Assembly: GCA_051201585.1 (NCBI GenBank)
Contig: CP179198.1
Span: 992,001-1,056,000, forward strand
Direction of reading: 5' to 3'
From: UBA868 sp016776875
GTDB lineage: Bacteria; Pseudomonadota; Gammaproteobacteria; Arenicellales; UBA868
Length of the DNA stretch: 64,000 nt
Shown here: positions 37,119 to 46,587 of the stretch, in pieces
Layout of the letters: each line of letters opens with the position of its first letter
How positions within the stretch are numbered: position 1 is the first letter of the stretch
Program-made: the position numbers and the translations under genes
The notes under the pieces: generated by a model
The model's database searches: none
What the model was told of the DNA's origin: nothing
What the model saw: the letters and a program-made list of their open reading frames with translations, nothing else

Positions 37119-37973
37119 TCAGCCCCCGTACTGGTAAAAACCACGGCCGGTTTTACGACCGAGATATCCCGCATCGACCATTTGTTTCAGAAGAGGGCAG
37201 GGGCGGAACTTCGAGTCTCCGAATTCCTCATGAAGCACATTCATCACCCAAAGACAGACGTCCAATCCAATCATGTCTGCCAGCGCAAGCGGGCCCATGG
37301 GATGAGCGGCTCCCAGTTTCATTGCAGCATCGATGTCTTCGGCTTGAGCAAGACCTTCGTAAAGAATAAATACCGCTTCATTAATCATGGGGACAAGCAT
37401 CCGGTTCACAACAAAGCCGGGACTATCTTTTACACTGACGGCGGTTTTACCCAGGCTGTTGGCAAGCGCCTCAATCGCGTTATAAGTTTGATCTGAGGTC
37501 TGGAGCGCTCGGATGACTTCTACGAGTGCCATGAGCGGAACTGGGTTGAAAAAATGCATACCGATGACTCGGTCCGCTCGACCGCTGGCTGCTGCTATTC
37601 GGGTGAGTGACAGCGATGAGGTATTTGTTGCGAGAATAGTGGAATCTGGACAGATTTCATTAAGTTGATTAAAAACCCCAAGTTTTATTTCGATATTCTC
37701 GCTGGCAGCTTCGATGACAAGATCTCGGTCCGCCATTGCGTTGATATCGGTTGTTGTTTTTAGGCGAGCGAGTGCAGCCTCATAATCCGCTGTACTAATT
37801 TTTTCTTTCGCAACGAGTCGATCAAGGCTTTTTTGGATCGTCTTCATCCCGTTATCAAGTGGACCCTGCGCAATATCTTGCATGACGACGTCAAAGCCGC
37901 ATAGTGCGCAGGTTTGAGCAATACCGTTCCCCATTGTTCCAGCGCCGATTACACCGATATTTTGTAATGTCAT
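37119..37973 (-). CDS. 3-hydroxybutyryl-CoA dehydrogenase family
   Basis: A 284-residue NAD-dependent 3-hydroxyacyl-CoA dehydrogenase. The Rossmann site is VIGAGTMGNGIAQTCAL (about 8-24), catalytic Ser and His in NTSSLSLTRIA and GMHFFNPVPLM with Glu in LVEV, and the C-terminal half has DSPGFVVNRMLVPMINEA and HPMGPLALADMIGLD. Length and motifs match Hbd/PaaH of short-chain acyl-CoA or PHB metabolism. It is first in the leftward unit with hyuA; a GAGG lies about ten bases before its ATG. Confidence 0.92.
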   Translation of the reverse strand: MTLQNIGVIGAGTMGNGIAQTCALCGFDVVMQDIAQGPLDNGMKTIQKSLDRLVAKEKISTADYEAALARLKTTTDINAMADRDLVIEAASENIEIKLGVFNQLNEICPDSTILATNTSSLSLTRIAAASGRADRVIGMHFFNPVPLMALVEVIRALQTSDQTYNAIEALANSLGKTAVSVKDSPGFVVNRMLVPMINEAVFILYEGLAQAEDIDAAMKLGAAHPMGPLALADMIGLDVCLWVMNVLHEEFGDSKFRPCPLLKQMVDAGYLGRKTGRGFYQYGG

Positions 37974-38104
37974 TAAAATTAGGCCTCAAATAGGTTGTTA
38001 CAATCAAAGAGCCGCAAGGCTACCCGAAAACCGTTTATGATGAAATAGGCATTTTCGAAAGAATTTCGATCTCATTTGCGACCCGGAGGGATTAATAGAA
38101 CGTT

Positions 38105-39250
38105 ATGGAAAGCATCTCCTTAATTCAACATTTGGTTGGATACAACACGGTGTCGAGAGATAGTAATCTGCCCTTAATTGATTTTGTTCAAAATTACCTT
38201 TTGGATTTCGGCGTGGACTCCCGTCGCGTGTTGAGTCAGGATGGGAAAAAATCGAATTTGATTGCGACCGTTGGGCCTCAGGACGAGGGCGGTGTGGTAC
38301 TTTCAGGACATACGGACGTTGTGCCCGTCGATGGTCAAGAGTGGTCCTCGGATCCGTTCGTCATCCGCAGGGATAACGGCCGGCTTTACGGGCGTGGCAG
38401 TTGTGATATGAAAGGATTTATTGGGATAGCGCTGTCAAAGTTGCCCGAAATGAAATCGCTAAGGAAACCGATTCATTTTGCCTTGTCCTACGATGAAGAG
38501 GTCGGCTGCCTAGGCGCTCCTGATATGATCGATGTGATAAATCAAGAATTGCCTGTTCCGTTGGGCGTGATCGTCGGTGAGCCAACGAGTATGCGCGCGG
38601 TGACAGGGCATAAAGGCATAGTTGCCCTTCGCACAACGGTAAAGGGATTCGAAGCACATTCAAGTCAAACTCACCGGGGTGTAAGCGCGGTGATGACCGC
38701 TGCCCGACTCGTGAACCATCTCGATGAAGTCGCGAATCGTCTGGCGGATGAAACGCCGCGGAATAATGGTTTTGAGCCTCATGCCACTTCGGTCCATGTG
38801 GGCGTCATCAATGGGGGAACCGCGTTGAATATTATTTCTGGACAATGCCAGTTCACATGGGATATCCGTAATATTCCGGGAGATGATCCTCAACGGTTGA
38901 TTGAGAATTTTGAGAAATTCTGTGCTGACGAGATATTGCCGACAATGCGGGCGCGTCATAGTGCGTGCAGCATTGACACCCGTATTCTGGCGCGCTGTCC
39001 CGCTTTCGAAGATGCTTCAAATCCTATTTTGAGTTTGGTGCAGGGATTGACCGGTAATCTAGAAACAAGCAAGGTTGCTTATACAGCAGAGGCCGGTCAG
39101 TATCAGGGCGCTGGCTTTCCAACCGTGTTGTGTGGGCCGGGTTCAATTGATCAGGCGCACCAGCCGGATGAGTATCTTGAGTCTTCAGAGGTAGAGAACG
39201 GAGAGCGTTTTATCGACTCGTTGATCGCCCATCTTTCCGCTAATAGATAG
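38105..39250 (+). CDS. argE: acetylornithine deacetylase
   Basis: An M20 zinc peptidase family amidohydrolase removing acetate from N-acetylornithine in arginine synthesis. The 381-residue protein has the first zinc His in LSGHTDVVPVDG, Asp in RGSCDMKGF, the catalytic Glu pair in YDEEVGCLG and the final His in IDQAHQPDEY. The order and length fit ArgE better than DapE. No other arg gene is nearby. It converges with gshA with only nine bases between stops. Confidence 0.88.
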   Translation: MESISLIQHLVGYNTVSRDSNLPLIDFVQNYLLDFGVDSRRVLSQDGKKSNLIATVGPQDEGGVVLSGHTDVVPVDGQEWSSDPFVIRRDNGRLYGRGSCDMKGFIGIALSKLPEMKSLRKPIHFALSYDEEVGCLGAPDMIDVINQELPVPLGVIVGEPTSMRAVTGHKGIVALRTTVKGFEAHSSQTHRGVSAVMTAARLVNHLDEVANRLADETPRNNGFEPHATSVHVGVINGGTALNIISGQCQFTWDIRNIPGDDPQRLIENFEKFCADEILPTMRARHSACSIDTRILARCPAFEDASNPILSLVQGLTGNLETSKVAYTAEAGQYQGAGFPTVLCGPGSIDQAHQPDEYLESSEVENGERFIDSLIAHLSANR

Positions 39251-39259
39251 TCAAATTTT

Positions 39260-40834
39260 TTAACTCGCACTTTTGTGCGCGAAGTAATTATCCAGAAATT
39301 CTTCAAAGTCGACCACGTCGCTCGTTACCATTTCTTGCGCCTTTTTGATTGACTCGTCTGCACTTTCTTTCAGCGATTGATTCCAGGCTGGATCAATTTC
39401 GGCAATCTTAAAATTTTTCTCGTGGTGCTCAGCTTGCGCCTTAGCAAAGTAGAAAAAAGTATTGTCGTGTTTCTTGATTTCTTCAAACGCTCTGGCGGAT
39501 GGCGTTGCCGATGGATCTTCAAACAGGTTTTTATAATAAGCGAGTGCGTTACCGTATCCGCTATCGTATTGGTCCATTAATTCCGCAATTGGCGTTAATC
39601 GCTCCACAAGCCCCAACCCGCACCGGTCAATGGAGCACTGACTGCCGTCCGCAAGCGTAATACGCAGTTCGGGGTCTCGCCCGCGTTCCGCAACCTGATT
39701 GCGGGTTTGGCGTAAGCGATTAAATTCTTCCACGTCCATCATAGGGCTGGCTTCAAGCAAGCAGGAGATCATCATGAGGTCCAGAAAGCGGATGCCGTCC
39801 TCGCTAATGCCAACCGGCAGGAAAGGATCTAGATCGAGTGATCTGAGTTCGATGTATTCCACGCCACGTGACCGAAGCGCGTGACTCGGTCGTTCGCCTG
39901 ATTTGGCAATTCGCTTTGGTCGCATTGATGCATAGTATTCGTTCTCAATTTGCAACAACGAGTCGTTAAGCTGGCGATATTCGCCGTCTACTTTAATACC
40001 GATTTTTTGATAGGGGAGGTAGGACTCAGTGGTGGCTTTCATCAGGGATTCTGTGTATTCATCTAAACTGTTTAGGCTTAGATGCACGGAATCTTGAGCT
40101 TCGCTGCGATAGCCCAGATCGGTCAAGCGTAGACTGGTTGCAAACGGGAGACAGTAACTATGATCGCCCAGCGGCTGAAGGTGGTGCTGGCGGCCTTCAA
40201 GGAAGGTGCCGCACACCGCCGGGGATGCCCCAAATAGATAGGGTATCGCCCAGTCTGAACGGTAAAAGTTGCGCATGAGTCCGAGATATTCTTGAGACTT
40301 AAAATCACGAAGGGGGATCGTAGATCCTTTTATCTGCCGATAGCATTGCCAAAATGCTTCATCAAGCGAGAAGTTGAAGTGGATGCCCGCAATCGTCTGC
40401 ATGAGTTTTCCGTAACGATGTCCAAGTCCCTCGCGATAGATGACTTTCATTCGACCCGCATTCGACTGACCGTAGTCGGCAATGGGAATACTCTCTTCAC
40501 CATGTAAAATGCAGGGCATGCTGTTAACCCAGAGTTTTTCTTCCCCGATATTTCGATAAGTGAATCCGTGAAGATCGGTCAGAAATTGGATAAGATCGGG
40601 AATGTTTTTGGTAACGGGCGTAACAAATTCCAGCAATGCTTCCGAGTAGTCCGTGGTGATGTGCGGATGAGTGAGCGCGGCGCCTAAGGCCTGCGGGTGA
40701 GGTGTTTGGGCTAAAACGCCATTGTGATCAATCCGGAGACTTTCTTTCTCGAGGCCGCGACGGATCGACTCAGATAAAAGCCCCGGCGTGGAGCGGTCGA
40801 TCTCGGCCAGTCGCCGCGTTAAGTTTTGTTGCAC
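39260..40834 (-). CDS. gshA: glutamate-cysteine ligase (class I)
   Basis: The first glutathione-synthesis enzyme, joining glutamate and cysteine with ATP. The 524-residue length and motifs are those of the proteobacterial class I enzyme: GLEKESLRID near the N-terminus, TTDYSEALLEFVTP, SNAGRMKVIYREGLGHRYG and EYIELRSLDLDPF. It begins at ATG 40834 and is divergent from yjbQ, with 37 bases between them. The nearby GST and dismutation-type functions would use the thiol. Confidence 0.95.
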   Translation of the reverse strand: MQQNLTRRLAEIDRSTPGLLSESIRRGLEKESLRIDHNGVLAQTPHPQALGAALTHPHITTDYSEALLEFVTPVTKNIPDLIQFLTDLHGFTYRNIGEEKLWVNSMPCILHGEESIPIADYGQSNAGRMKVIYREGLGHRYGKLMQTIAGIHFNFSLDEAFWQCYRQIKGSTIPLRDFKSQEYLGLMRNFYRSDWAIPYLFGASPAVCGTFLEGRQHHLQPLGDHSYCLPFATSLRLTDLGYRSEAQDSVHLSLNSLDEYTESLMKATTESYLPYQKIGIKVDGEYRQLNDSLLQIENEYYASMRPKRIAKSGERPSHALRSRGVEYIELRSLDLDPFLPVGISEDGIRFLDLMMISCLLEASPMMDVEEFNRLRQTRNQVAERGRDPELRITLADGSQCSIDRCGLGLVERLTPIAELMDQYDSGYGNALAYYKNLFEDPSATPSARAFEEIKKHDNTFFYFAKAQAEHHEKNFKIAEIDPAWNQSLKESADESIKKAQEMVTSDVVDFEEFLDNYFAHKSAS

Positions 40835-40871
40835 GTCAGTTTTGTCCTCTAGAAAATGGATTTTGTCAAAA

Positions 40872-41321
40872 ATGAATGTTTTTCAAAGAGATCTGAATAT
40901 TCAAACTCCGGGTCGCGGCTTTGTTGATGTTACCGGATTTATTGAGAAGCTATTGATTGAATCCAAGGTTGCGGTAGGGTTATGCCATATTTTCTGTATG
41001 CATACCAGCGCTTCGCTTACGATTACGGAGAATGCGGATCCTAACGTGCATGTTGACTTGCTTCACTTTATGAAGGAGCTGGTTCCAGATGGCAGCCCTG
41101 CTTATACGCATCGTAGTGAGGGCGATGATGATTTGCCTGCACACGTTAGAAGTGTGCTGACTGATTCATCTCTTACGGTACCGATCACTAATGAACGTTT
41201 GAATTTGGGCCGTTGGCAGGGCATTTACTTATTAGAGCACCGTTATCAGCCCCACTCGAGAGATATCTGCGTCACCATTACGGGCAAAGATCAGGATGGC
41301 GCGAGATCATTAAGGAAATGA
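40872..41321 (+). CDS. yjbQ: YjbQ (UPF0047) family protein
   Basis: A 149-residue protein of the widespread YjbQ/UPF0047 family, trimeric beta proteins with weak thiamine-phosphate synthase-like activity reported but no accepted role. MHTSASLTITENADPNVHVD (about 44-63) and ERLNLGRWQGIYLLEHR carry the conserved His/Glu residues. The start at 40872 is chosen because earlier in-frame ATGs lie inside the divergent gshA. Its TGA overlaps the dusA ATG, opening a four-gene coupled set. Confidence 0.9.
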   Translation: MNVFQRDLNIQTPGRGFVDVTGFIEKLLIESKVAVGLCHIFCMHTSASLTITENADPNVHVDLLHFMKELVPDGSPAYTHRSEGDDDLPAHVRSVLTDSSLTVPITNERLNLGRWQGIYLLEHRYQPHSRDICVTITGKDQDGARSLRK

Positions 41322-42349
41322 ATAACTTCGATTATCGATTTTGCGTGGCACCAATGATGGATTGGACTGACCCGCACGAGCGTTATTTTCTAAGACTAAT
41401 TTCTCGCCGGGCACGCCTTTACACCGAAATGGTAACGACGGGCGCTGTTATTTTTGGAGATCGAAATCGATTTCTTGCCTTTTCTGCAGAAGAACACCCG
41501 GTTGCGTTGCAGTTAGGCGGGAGCGATCCCGAGGACATGGCGCTGTGCGCAAAATTGGGAGAAGATGCCGGTTTTGATGAAATTAACATCAACGTGGGAT
41601 GCCCCTCGGATCGCGTACAGGCCGGTCGCTTTGGCGCTTGCCTGATGCGTGAACCGCGACTGGTTGCCGAATGCATTAATGAAATGCGTGCGCGGGTCAG
41701 TATTCCGGTCACTGTGAAGTGTCGAATAGGTGTTGATCGATCTGACTCTGATGAAGAGCTTTGTGAATTCACCCAACAAATGTCTGATGCGGGTTGCGAG
41801 GTCATAATTGTGCACGCTCGAAAGGCGTGGTTATCCGGCTTAAGCCCAAAAGAAAATCGCGAAATTCCGCCTTTAAATTACCCGCGGGTTTATGAATTAA
41901 AAAGGCAGTTCCCAGAGCTTACCGTTGTTATCAATGGTGGAATCACGACGCTTGATGAAGCCTCCCGCCATCTCTCTCAGGTCGATGGCGTAATGGTGGG
42001 GCGTGCGGCTTACCAGAACCCATGGAGTTTGCAGGCTGTTGATGTGCGAATATTTGGCGATTCTTGGACGCCTGTTTCTCGATGGGACGTGCTTGATTCT
42101 TACAAGAGTTATATCGGTCGGCAATTAGAGGCTGGCGTTCCGTTAAAACGAATGGCTCGTCATCTGCTTGGACTGTTTCAAGGTCAGCCGGGCGCAAGAG
42201 TTTGGAGACGCACTCTGTCGGAATGCGCTTTCCGAAGTGGGGCTGGAATGGATGCGCTTGAAGCGGCGGAAAGAAGCATGGATCCGTTTCGAGAATCACG
42301 AATTGAGAGCGACGCAGAACCTGTACCTCACATGTTACTCAACGCATGA
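41318..42349 (+). CDS. dusA: tRNA-dihydrouridine synthase A
   Basis: The FMN-dependent DusA reduces uridines in the tRNA D loop. The 343-residue product from ATG 41318 shows YRFCVAPMMDWTDPHERYF, the FMN/phosphate residues, the catalytic Cys in GRFGACLMREP after NVGCPSDRVQ, HARKAWLSGLSPKENRE and VMVGRAAYQNPW, all DusA marks. The start overlaps the yjbQ stop (ATGA) and the stop overlaps the next gene start (ATGA). Earlier in-frame ATGs would extend into yjbQ. Confidence 0.95.
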   Translation: MNNFDYRFCVAPMMDWTDPHERYFLRLISRRARLYTEMVTTGAVIFGDRNRFLAFSAEEHPVALQLGGSDPEDMALCAKLGEDAGFDEININVGCPSDRVQAGRFGACLMREPRLVAECINEMRARVSIPVTVKCRIGVDRSDSDEELCEFTQQMSDAGCEVIIVHARKAWLSGLSPKENREIPPLNYPRVYELKRQFPELTVVINGGITTLDEASRHLSQVDGVMVGRAAYQNPWSLQAVDVRIFGDSWTPVSRWDVLDSYKSYIGRQLEAGVPLKRMARHLLGLFQGQPGARVWRRTLSECAFRSGAGMDALEAAERSMDPFRESRIESDAEPVPHMLLNA

Positions 42350-43929
42350 CCCGCACTGTTCGAATGTTGTTTTATACGATTGCATCACTGTTTGTGCTGC
42401 TTGTGACATCGACAGGTTGGATTGTTTTCTTTTTTGACCCCTCCAAATTTGAAGAGCCTATTGCAAACTTAGTTGAGTCTCGATCGGGTTATCGTTTTAG
42501 TTTCGATGGCCCGATGCAAATTGATTTCGATTTCGATAACGGGCTTGTTGCTCGCTTGGCGTTGAGTGAAGTGTCGTTGATCAAGATCGGGGGGGTGACA
42601 ACCACTCGCGCGCTTGAGATTGACTCTCTCTCGCTAAATTTAAATTGGACTCAAATTAAGGAAATGTTGAGCGGTGAACATATTCAAGGAGCTGGATCCT
42701 TCGTTATTTCCCAAATAGATATTCCGACGCTGAGTCAGGAACTTGATGTTGACTGGACAATCTTCAATTCCAATGCTTTTCAACAAGCTTCGGGTCGTGG
42801 TGATTTTGAAATTATCAACAATCAAATTGAAGTAAGCGATTTTCAGTTTCAACTAGCGGATACACAGGTTTCAGGAGCAGTCACAGTCAAAGACTGGGAA
42901 AAGAGGCCATCATCTCAGTTCAACATATTTATTCCCACTCTTGATATTGGACATTATCTGAGCACTGACCATCAAAGCTTCTTTGATGGGTTTGTTTTGC
43001 TCAGTTTGCCCGCGCTCGCGTTTTCAGCGATTGATGTAGAGGGCTTGGTCAGTATCGGTTCGCTGCATTCAGCTGGGATTGTAATGAACGATGTGCGTGT
43101 ACCGGTTCATTCAAGAGACGGCGAGGTAGTTTCCTCCCCAGTATCTGCGAAACTTTATGGCGGTTCGATATTGATTGATACGCTAATGTCTCGCGAAGAT
43201 GGCCGCGCTTATTTTAGGTCCTACCAGCAGATTACTGATATTCAGATTGGGCAAGCGCTAGCGGATATTGGATTAACCGAAATGGTTGAAGCGCGGGCGG
43301 ATTTAAAATTGGCGCTCGCTTTTTCACCACAAGATTTGAGTGACGGAATGACGGGTGCGCACGGGGTCATCTTGTTGGCTGGGACCAACGGCAAGTTAAA
43401 AGGTTTCGATCTTCAGAAGCTAATTCAACAATTAACCGAAGGCAAAGTTGTAGATGCCTCAAAATGGCTTGGGGATGGGTTGACAACGCCGGTTGGAGAT
43501 TTTTCGGTTTCGGTAAAAGTGGCGAACGGCCGGGCGACAAGCGAGGATTTAGCTGTTGATATAGCGGATCTTGAGGCGCGTGGTGCAGGACAGTATCGAC
43601 TTCAATCAGAGCGATTGAATTACCGATTGCTTTTATCACTTGAAGGATCAGATGTTGGCAAGATGTTGCCTGCGCCGTTGAATTCTGGTCTTATGGTGCT
43701 GCCCCTTCAAATTTCCGGAAACCGAGAGAAGCCCGATGTTTCGATTGATATGCCTGCGTTTTTTCAGATACAAATGAATCATTTGATGGGCGGAAGTTCC
43801 CCAATTCAAGAGCGGGCAGTTGATCCGGAGTCCGTATCAAAACTCCGAGCAATTCAAGTGGAAGTAAATAAAGGCATTAATGCTTTCGTGACGAATGGAT
43901 TGTTGGAAGTTGAGGTCAAAGCGGAGTGA
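42346..43929 (+). CDS. AsmA-family inner-membrane-anchored protein
   Basis: The 527-residue protein has one N-terminal membrane helix (about 8-30, LFYTIASLFVLLVTSTGWIVFF) and a long periplasmic beta-rich domain with AsmA features: GYRFSFDGPMQIDF near the N-terminus and GGSILIDTLMSREDG plus LKLALAFSPQDLSD in the C-terminal repeat. AsmA relatives bridge the envelope and affect lipid transport and outer-membrane balance. It is translationally coupled to dusA upstream (ATGA) and to the hydrolase downstream (GTGA). Confidence 0.85.
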   Translation: MTRTVRMLFYTIASLFVLLVTSTGWIVFFFDPSKFEEPIANLVESRSGYRFSFDGPMQIDFDFDNGLVARLALSEVSLIKIGGVTTTRALEIDSLSLNLNWTQIKEMLSGEHIQGAGSFVISQIDIPTLSQELDVDWTIFNSNAFQQASGRGDFEIINNQIEVSDFQFQLADTQVSGAVTVKDWEKRPSSQFNIFIPTLDIGHYLSTDHQSFFDGFVLLSLPALAFSAIDVEGLVSIGSLHSAGIVMNDVRVPVHSRDGEVVSSPVSAKLYGGSILIDTLMSREDGRAYFRSYQQITDIQIGQALADIGLTEMVEARADLKLALAFSPQDLSDGMTGAHGVILLAGTNGKLKGFDLQKLIQQLTEGKVVDASKWLGDGLTTPVGDFSVSVKVANGRATSEDLAVDIADLEARGAGQYRLQSERLNYRLLLSLEGSDVGKMLPAPLNSGLMVLPLQISGNREKPDVSIDMPAFFQIQMNHLMGGSSPIQERAVDPESVSKLRAIQVEVNKGINAFVTNGLLEVEVKAE

Positions 43930-44774
43930 GACTTTTAAGATTTGGGAAAAAAGGAGAGGAAAGGCCAGGCCTGCTCGACCCCGATGGGAAGATTCGGGAT
44001 CTTGGCGGTGTGATAGATGACTTGGGTCCTGAGACCGTTGACCCTAAAACAATCGACTTTCTCCAGGCATTGGACCCTGGGTCTTTGCCTCTGGTCGATG
44101 AAGGCGTGCGCATAGGAAGCTGCATAAGTCATCCAGGGAAATTTGTTTGCATCGGCCTTAACTATCACGACCATGCTGAGGAAACGGGAATCCCGCCGCC
44201 CAGTGAGCCTGTTGTATTCATGAAAGCGGTGAGTTCGATTGGCGGGCCCCATGACGACATCTCGTTGATCAGGGGGTCTACAAAAAGCGATTGGGAAGTT
44301 GAACTCGGCATTGTGATCGGCGGTTACGCGAAATACATATCGATTGACGAGGCCGAAGCGTTTGTCGCAGGTTTCTGCCTGATCAATGATTTGTCAGAAC
44401 GAGAGTGGCAGCTCGAACGGGGAGGTAATTGGTCAAAGGGCAAATCTGGCGACGGGTACGGTCCTGTCGGTCCATGGCTGGTTACAAAAGAGGACGTTAT
44501 TGATCCCCAGAATCTCGAGATGTGGTTGGATGTAAATGGGGAGCGAATGCAACGGGGAACGACAGCAGACATGATTTTTCCAGTTACCGAGATTGTGGCC
44601 TATCTCAGTCATTGCATGAGCCTTAACCCAGGCGATATCATTGCGACGGGAACCCCGGCGGGTGTCGGCCTCGGGCAGAGCCCGCCACGATTTCTTTGCG
44701 ATAATGACGAGCTTCGATTGGGGATTACAGGCCTCGGCGAGCAGTCTTACCGGATTCTTAAAGATGATATTTAA
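43926..44774 (+). CDS. fumarylacetoacetate hydrolase family protein
   Basis: The 282-residue FAH-superfamily enzyme carries CIGLNYHDHAEETG, EPVVFMKAVSSIGG, the metal glutamates in DWEVELGIVIGG, and KSGDGYGPVGPWLV and ATGTPAGVGLGQ in order. Members hydrolyse or isomerise C-C bonds in 2,4-dioxo acids (for example ureidoglycolate lyase-like or HpcE-like reactions, or oxaloacetate decarboxylation). GTG 43926 overlaps the AsmA stop. A hairpin-like AAAGATC/GATCTTT pair at 44775-44801 follows its stop. Confidence 0.88.
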   Translation: MRLLRFGKKGEERPGLLDPDGKIRDLGGVIDDLGPETVDPKTIDFLQALDPGSLPLVDEGVRIGSCISHPGKFVCIGLNYHDHAEETGIPPPSEPVVFMKAVSSIGGPHDDISLIRGSTKSDWEVELGIVIGGYAKYISIDEAEAFVAGFCLINDLSEREWQLERGGNWSKGKSGDGYGPVGPWLVTKEDVIDPQNLEMWLDVNGERMQRGTTADMIFPVTEIVAYLSHCMSLNPGDIIATGTPAGVGLGQSPPRFLCDNDELRLGITGLGEQSYRILKDDI

Positions 44775-44869
44775 AAAGATCAGATTTTTTTCTGGATCTT
44801 TCCAAGGTGTGTTGAGTAACGGCAACTCGATAACCTGCTTTTTACTGATGTCGTATATGGAGAAATTTC

Positions 44870-46549
44870 ATGAGTGAAAAACTAAACAAGGTGAGTTCCC
44901 GAATTACACAGCCTCGCTCCCAGGGCGCGTCGCAGGCAATGCTTTACGGTACCGGTATGACGCGAGAAGACATGGATAAAGCGCAGGTTGGAATCGCGAG
45001 CATGTGGTGGGAAGGGAATACTTGCAATATGCATTTGAATGATCTTGCTGAGCGAATTGGGGAGGGGGTCACAGAGGCGGGTCTTGTGAGTATGCGGTTC
45101 AACACGATTGGCGTGAGCGACGGTATCTCAATGGGCACCTCTGGAATGCGTTATTCGCTTCAGTCTCGTGATTTGATTGCAGACTCCATTGAGACAGTGA
45201 TGGGTGGACAGTGGTACGACGCGCTTGTGACTGTGCCGGGGTGTGATAAAAATATGCCGGGCTGCCTAATGGCGATGGGTCGCGTCAACCGACCGGCGCT
45301 GATGGTTTATGGGGGAACGATCAAGCCGGGACATGCAAATAATCAAGTGGTTGATATTGTCTCTGCGTTCCAGAGTTATGGGCAATATCTTGCTCAGTCA
45401 ATTGATGACGATGAACGCCAGGAAATTGTGAATCAGGCTTGTCCTGGGGCGGGTGCGTGTGGCGGCATGTACACTGCCAATACCATGGCGAGCGCGATTG
45501 AAGCGATGGGTATGTCGTTACCCTTTAGTTCGTCAACCCCGGCGGTGACCCCAGAAAAGCTCGAGGAGTGTTTTCAAGTGGGAGGTGCCGTTCGTAATTT
45601 GCTCGAACTTGACCTACGACCTCGCGATATTATGACTCGAGACGCATTTGAAAACGCGATGGTGATGGTTTCGGCTCTCGGGGGCTCTACAAATGCGGTA
45701 CTTCATTTGATCGCAATGGCGCGATCAGTGGACGTTTCCCTGGGAATTGATGACTTTCAATCTGTCAGTGATCGCATTCCGTTCCTTGCAGATCTTAAGC
45801 CGAGTGGCCTCTATGTGATGGAGGACCTGCATACCGTCGGTGGGATTCCAGCAGTCATGCGCTTTTTAATAAGAGAAGGCCTGATGTCAGGCGATTGCAT
45901 GACGGTGACGGGTAAGACCATCGCAGAAAATCTAGAGAAAATTCCCGATTTGAGCGAGGGTCAGAAAGTGATTCATTCGCTAGCGAATCCTATCAAGGAA
46001 ACAGGCCATATTCGAATCCTAAAGGGTAATCTTGCGCCCGGTGGCTCAGTTGCAAAAATTACCGGAAAAGAGGGTCGACAATTTACGGGACCGGCACGGA
46101 TTTTTGATGATGAGGAGACGATGTTGGCATCACTTGAAGATGGCGAAATCAAAAAAGGTGACGTCATTGTGATCCGTTATTCGGGTCCCAAGGGTGGTCC
46201 GGGAATGCCGGAAATGTTAACCCCCACTTCTGCGATTATGGGTGCAGGGTTAGGCGCAGACGTGGCACTGATTACCGATGGTCGATTTTCAGGAGGCTCT
46301 CATGGCTTTATCATCGGTCACGTGGTTCCAGAGGCGCAAGAGGGCGGACCGATCGGCCTAATTAAAAATGGCGATGTCATTCGACTTGACGCTGATGCCA
46401 ACACGATTGATGTTGAACTTTCCGAAGAGGAGATGGCGGAGAGACGATCCAATTGGACAATGCCACCGTACAAATCAGATCGCGGGACACTTTTCAAATA
46501 CATCAAGAATGTCAAAACAGCGAGCGACGGCTGCGTGACCGATGAATAA
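44870..46549 (+). CDS. ilvD: dihydroxy-acid dehydratase
   Basis: The iron-sulfur dehydratase of branched-chain amino acid synthesis, making the 2-oxo acids of valine and isoleucine. The 559-residue protein has cluster cysteines in GNTCNMHLNDLA, PGCDKNMPGCL and CPGAGACGGMYTANTM, the metal/lysine region and the C-terminal GGPGMPEMLTPTSAIMG and TDGRFSGGSHGFIIGHV. A GGAG lies seven bases before the ATG. The length fits the [2Fe-2S] type; sugar-acid dehydratases of the same family cannot be fully excluded but are usually less close to these motifs. Confidence 0.92.
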   Translation: MSEKLNKVSSRITQPRSQGASQAMLYGTGMTREDMDKAQVGIASMWWEGNTCNMHLNDLAERIGEGVTEAGLVSMRFNTIGVSDGISMGTSGMRYSLQSRDLIADSIETVMGGQWYDALVTVPGCDKNMPGCLMAMGRVNRPALMVYGGTIKPGHANNQVVDIVSAFQSYGQYLAQSIDDDERQEIVNQACPGAGACGGMYTANTMASAIEAMGMSLPFSSSTPAVTPEKLEECFQVGGAVRNLLELDLRPRDIMTRDAFENAMVMVSALGGSTNAVLHLIAMARSVDVSLGIDDFQSVSDRIPFLADLKPSGLYVMEDLHTVGGIPAVMRFLIREGLMSGDCMTVTGKTIAENLEKIPDLSEGQKVIHSLANPIKETGHIRILKGNLAPGGSVAKITGKEGRQFTGPARIFDDEETMLASLEDGEIKKGDVIVIRYSGPKGGPGMPEMLTPTSAIMGAGLGADVALITDGRFSGGSHGFIIGHVVPEAQEGGPIGLIKNGDVIRLDADANTIDVELSEEEMAERRSNWTMPPYKSDRGTLFKYIKNVKTASDGCVTDE

Positions 46550-46587
46550 AAGGGCGTGTCAGGCCATCGATTGAGTGGCTTTATGGG

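Noticed and set aside
44775..44801. AAAGATC/GATCTTT hairpin after the FAH hydrolase gene as a terminator
   Set aside because: The stem is interrupted and no T tract follows.
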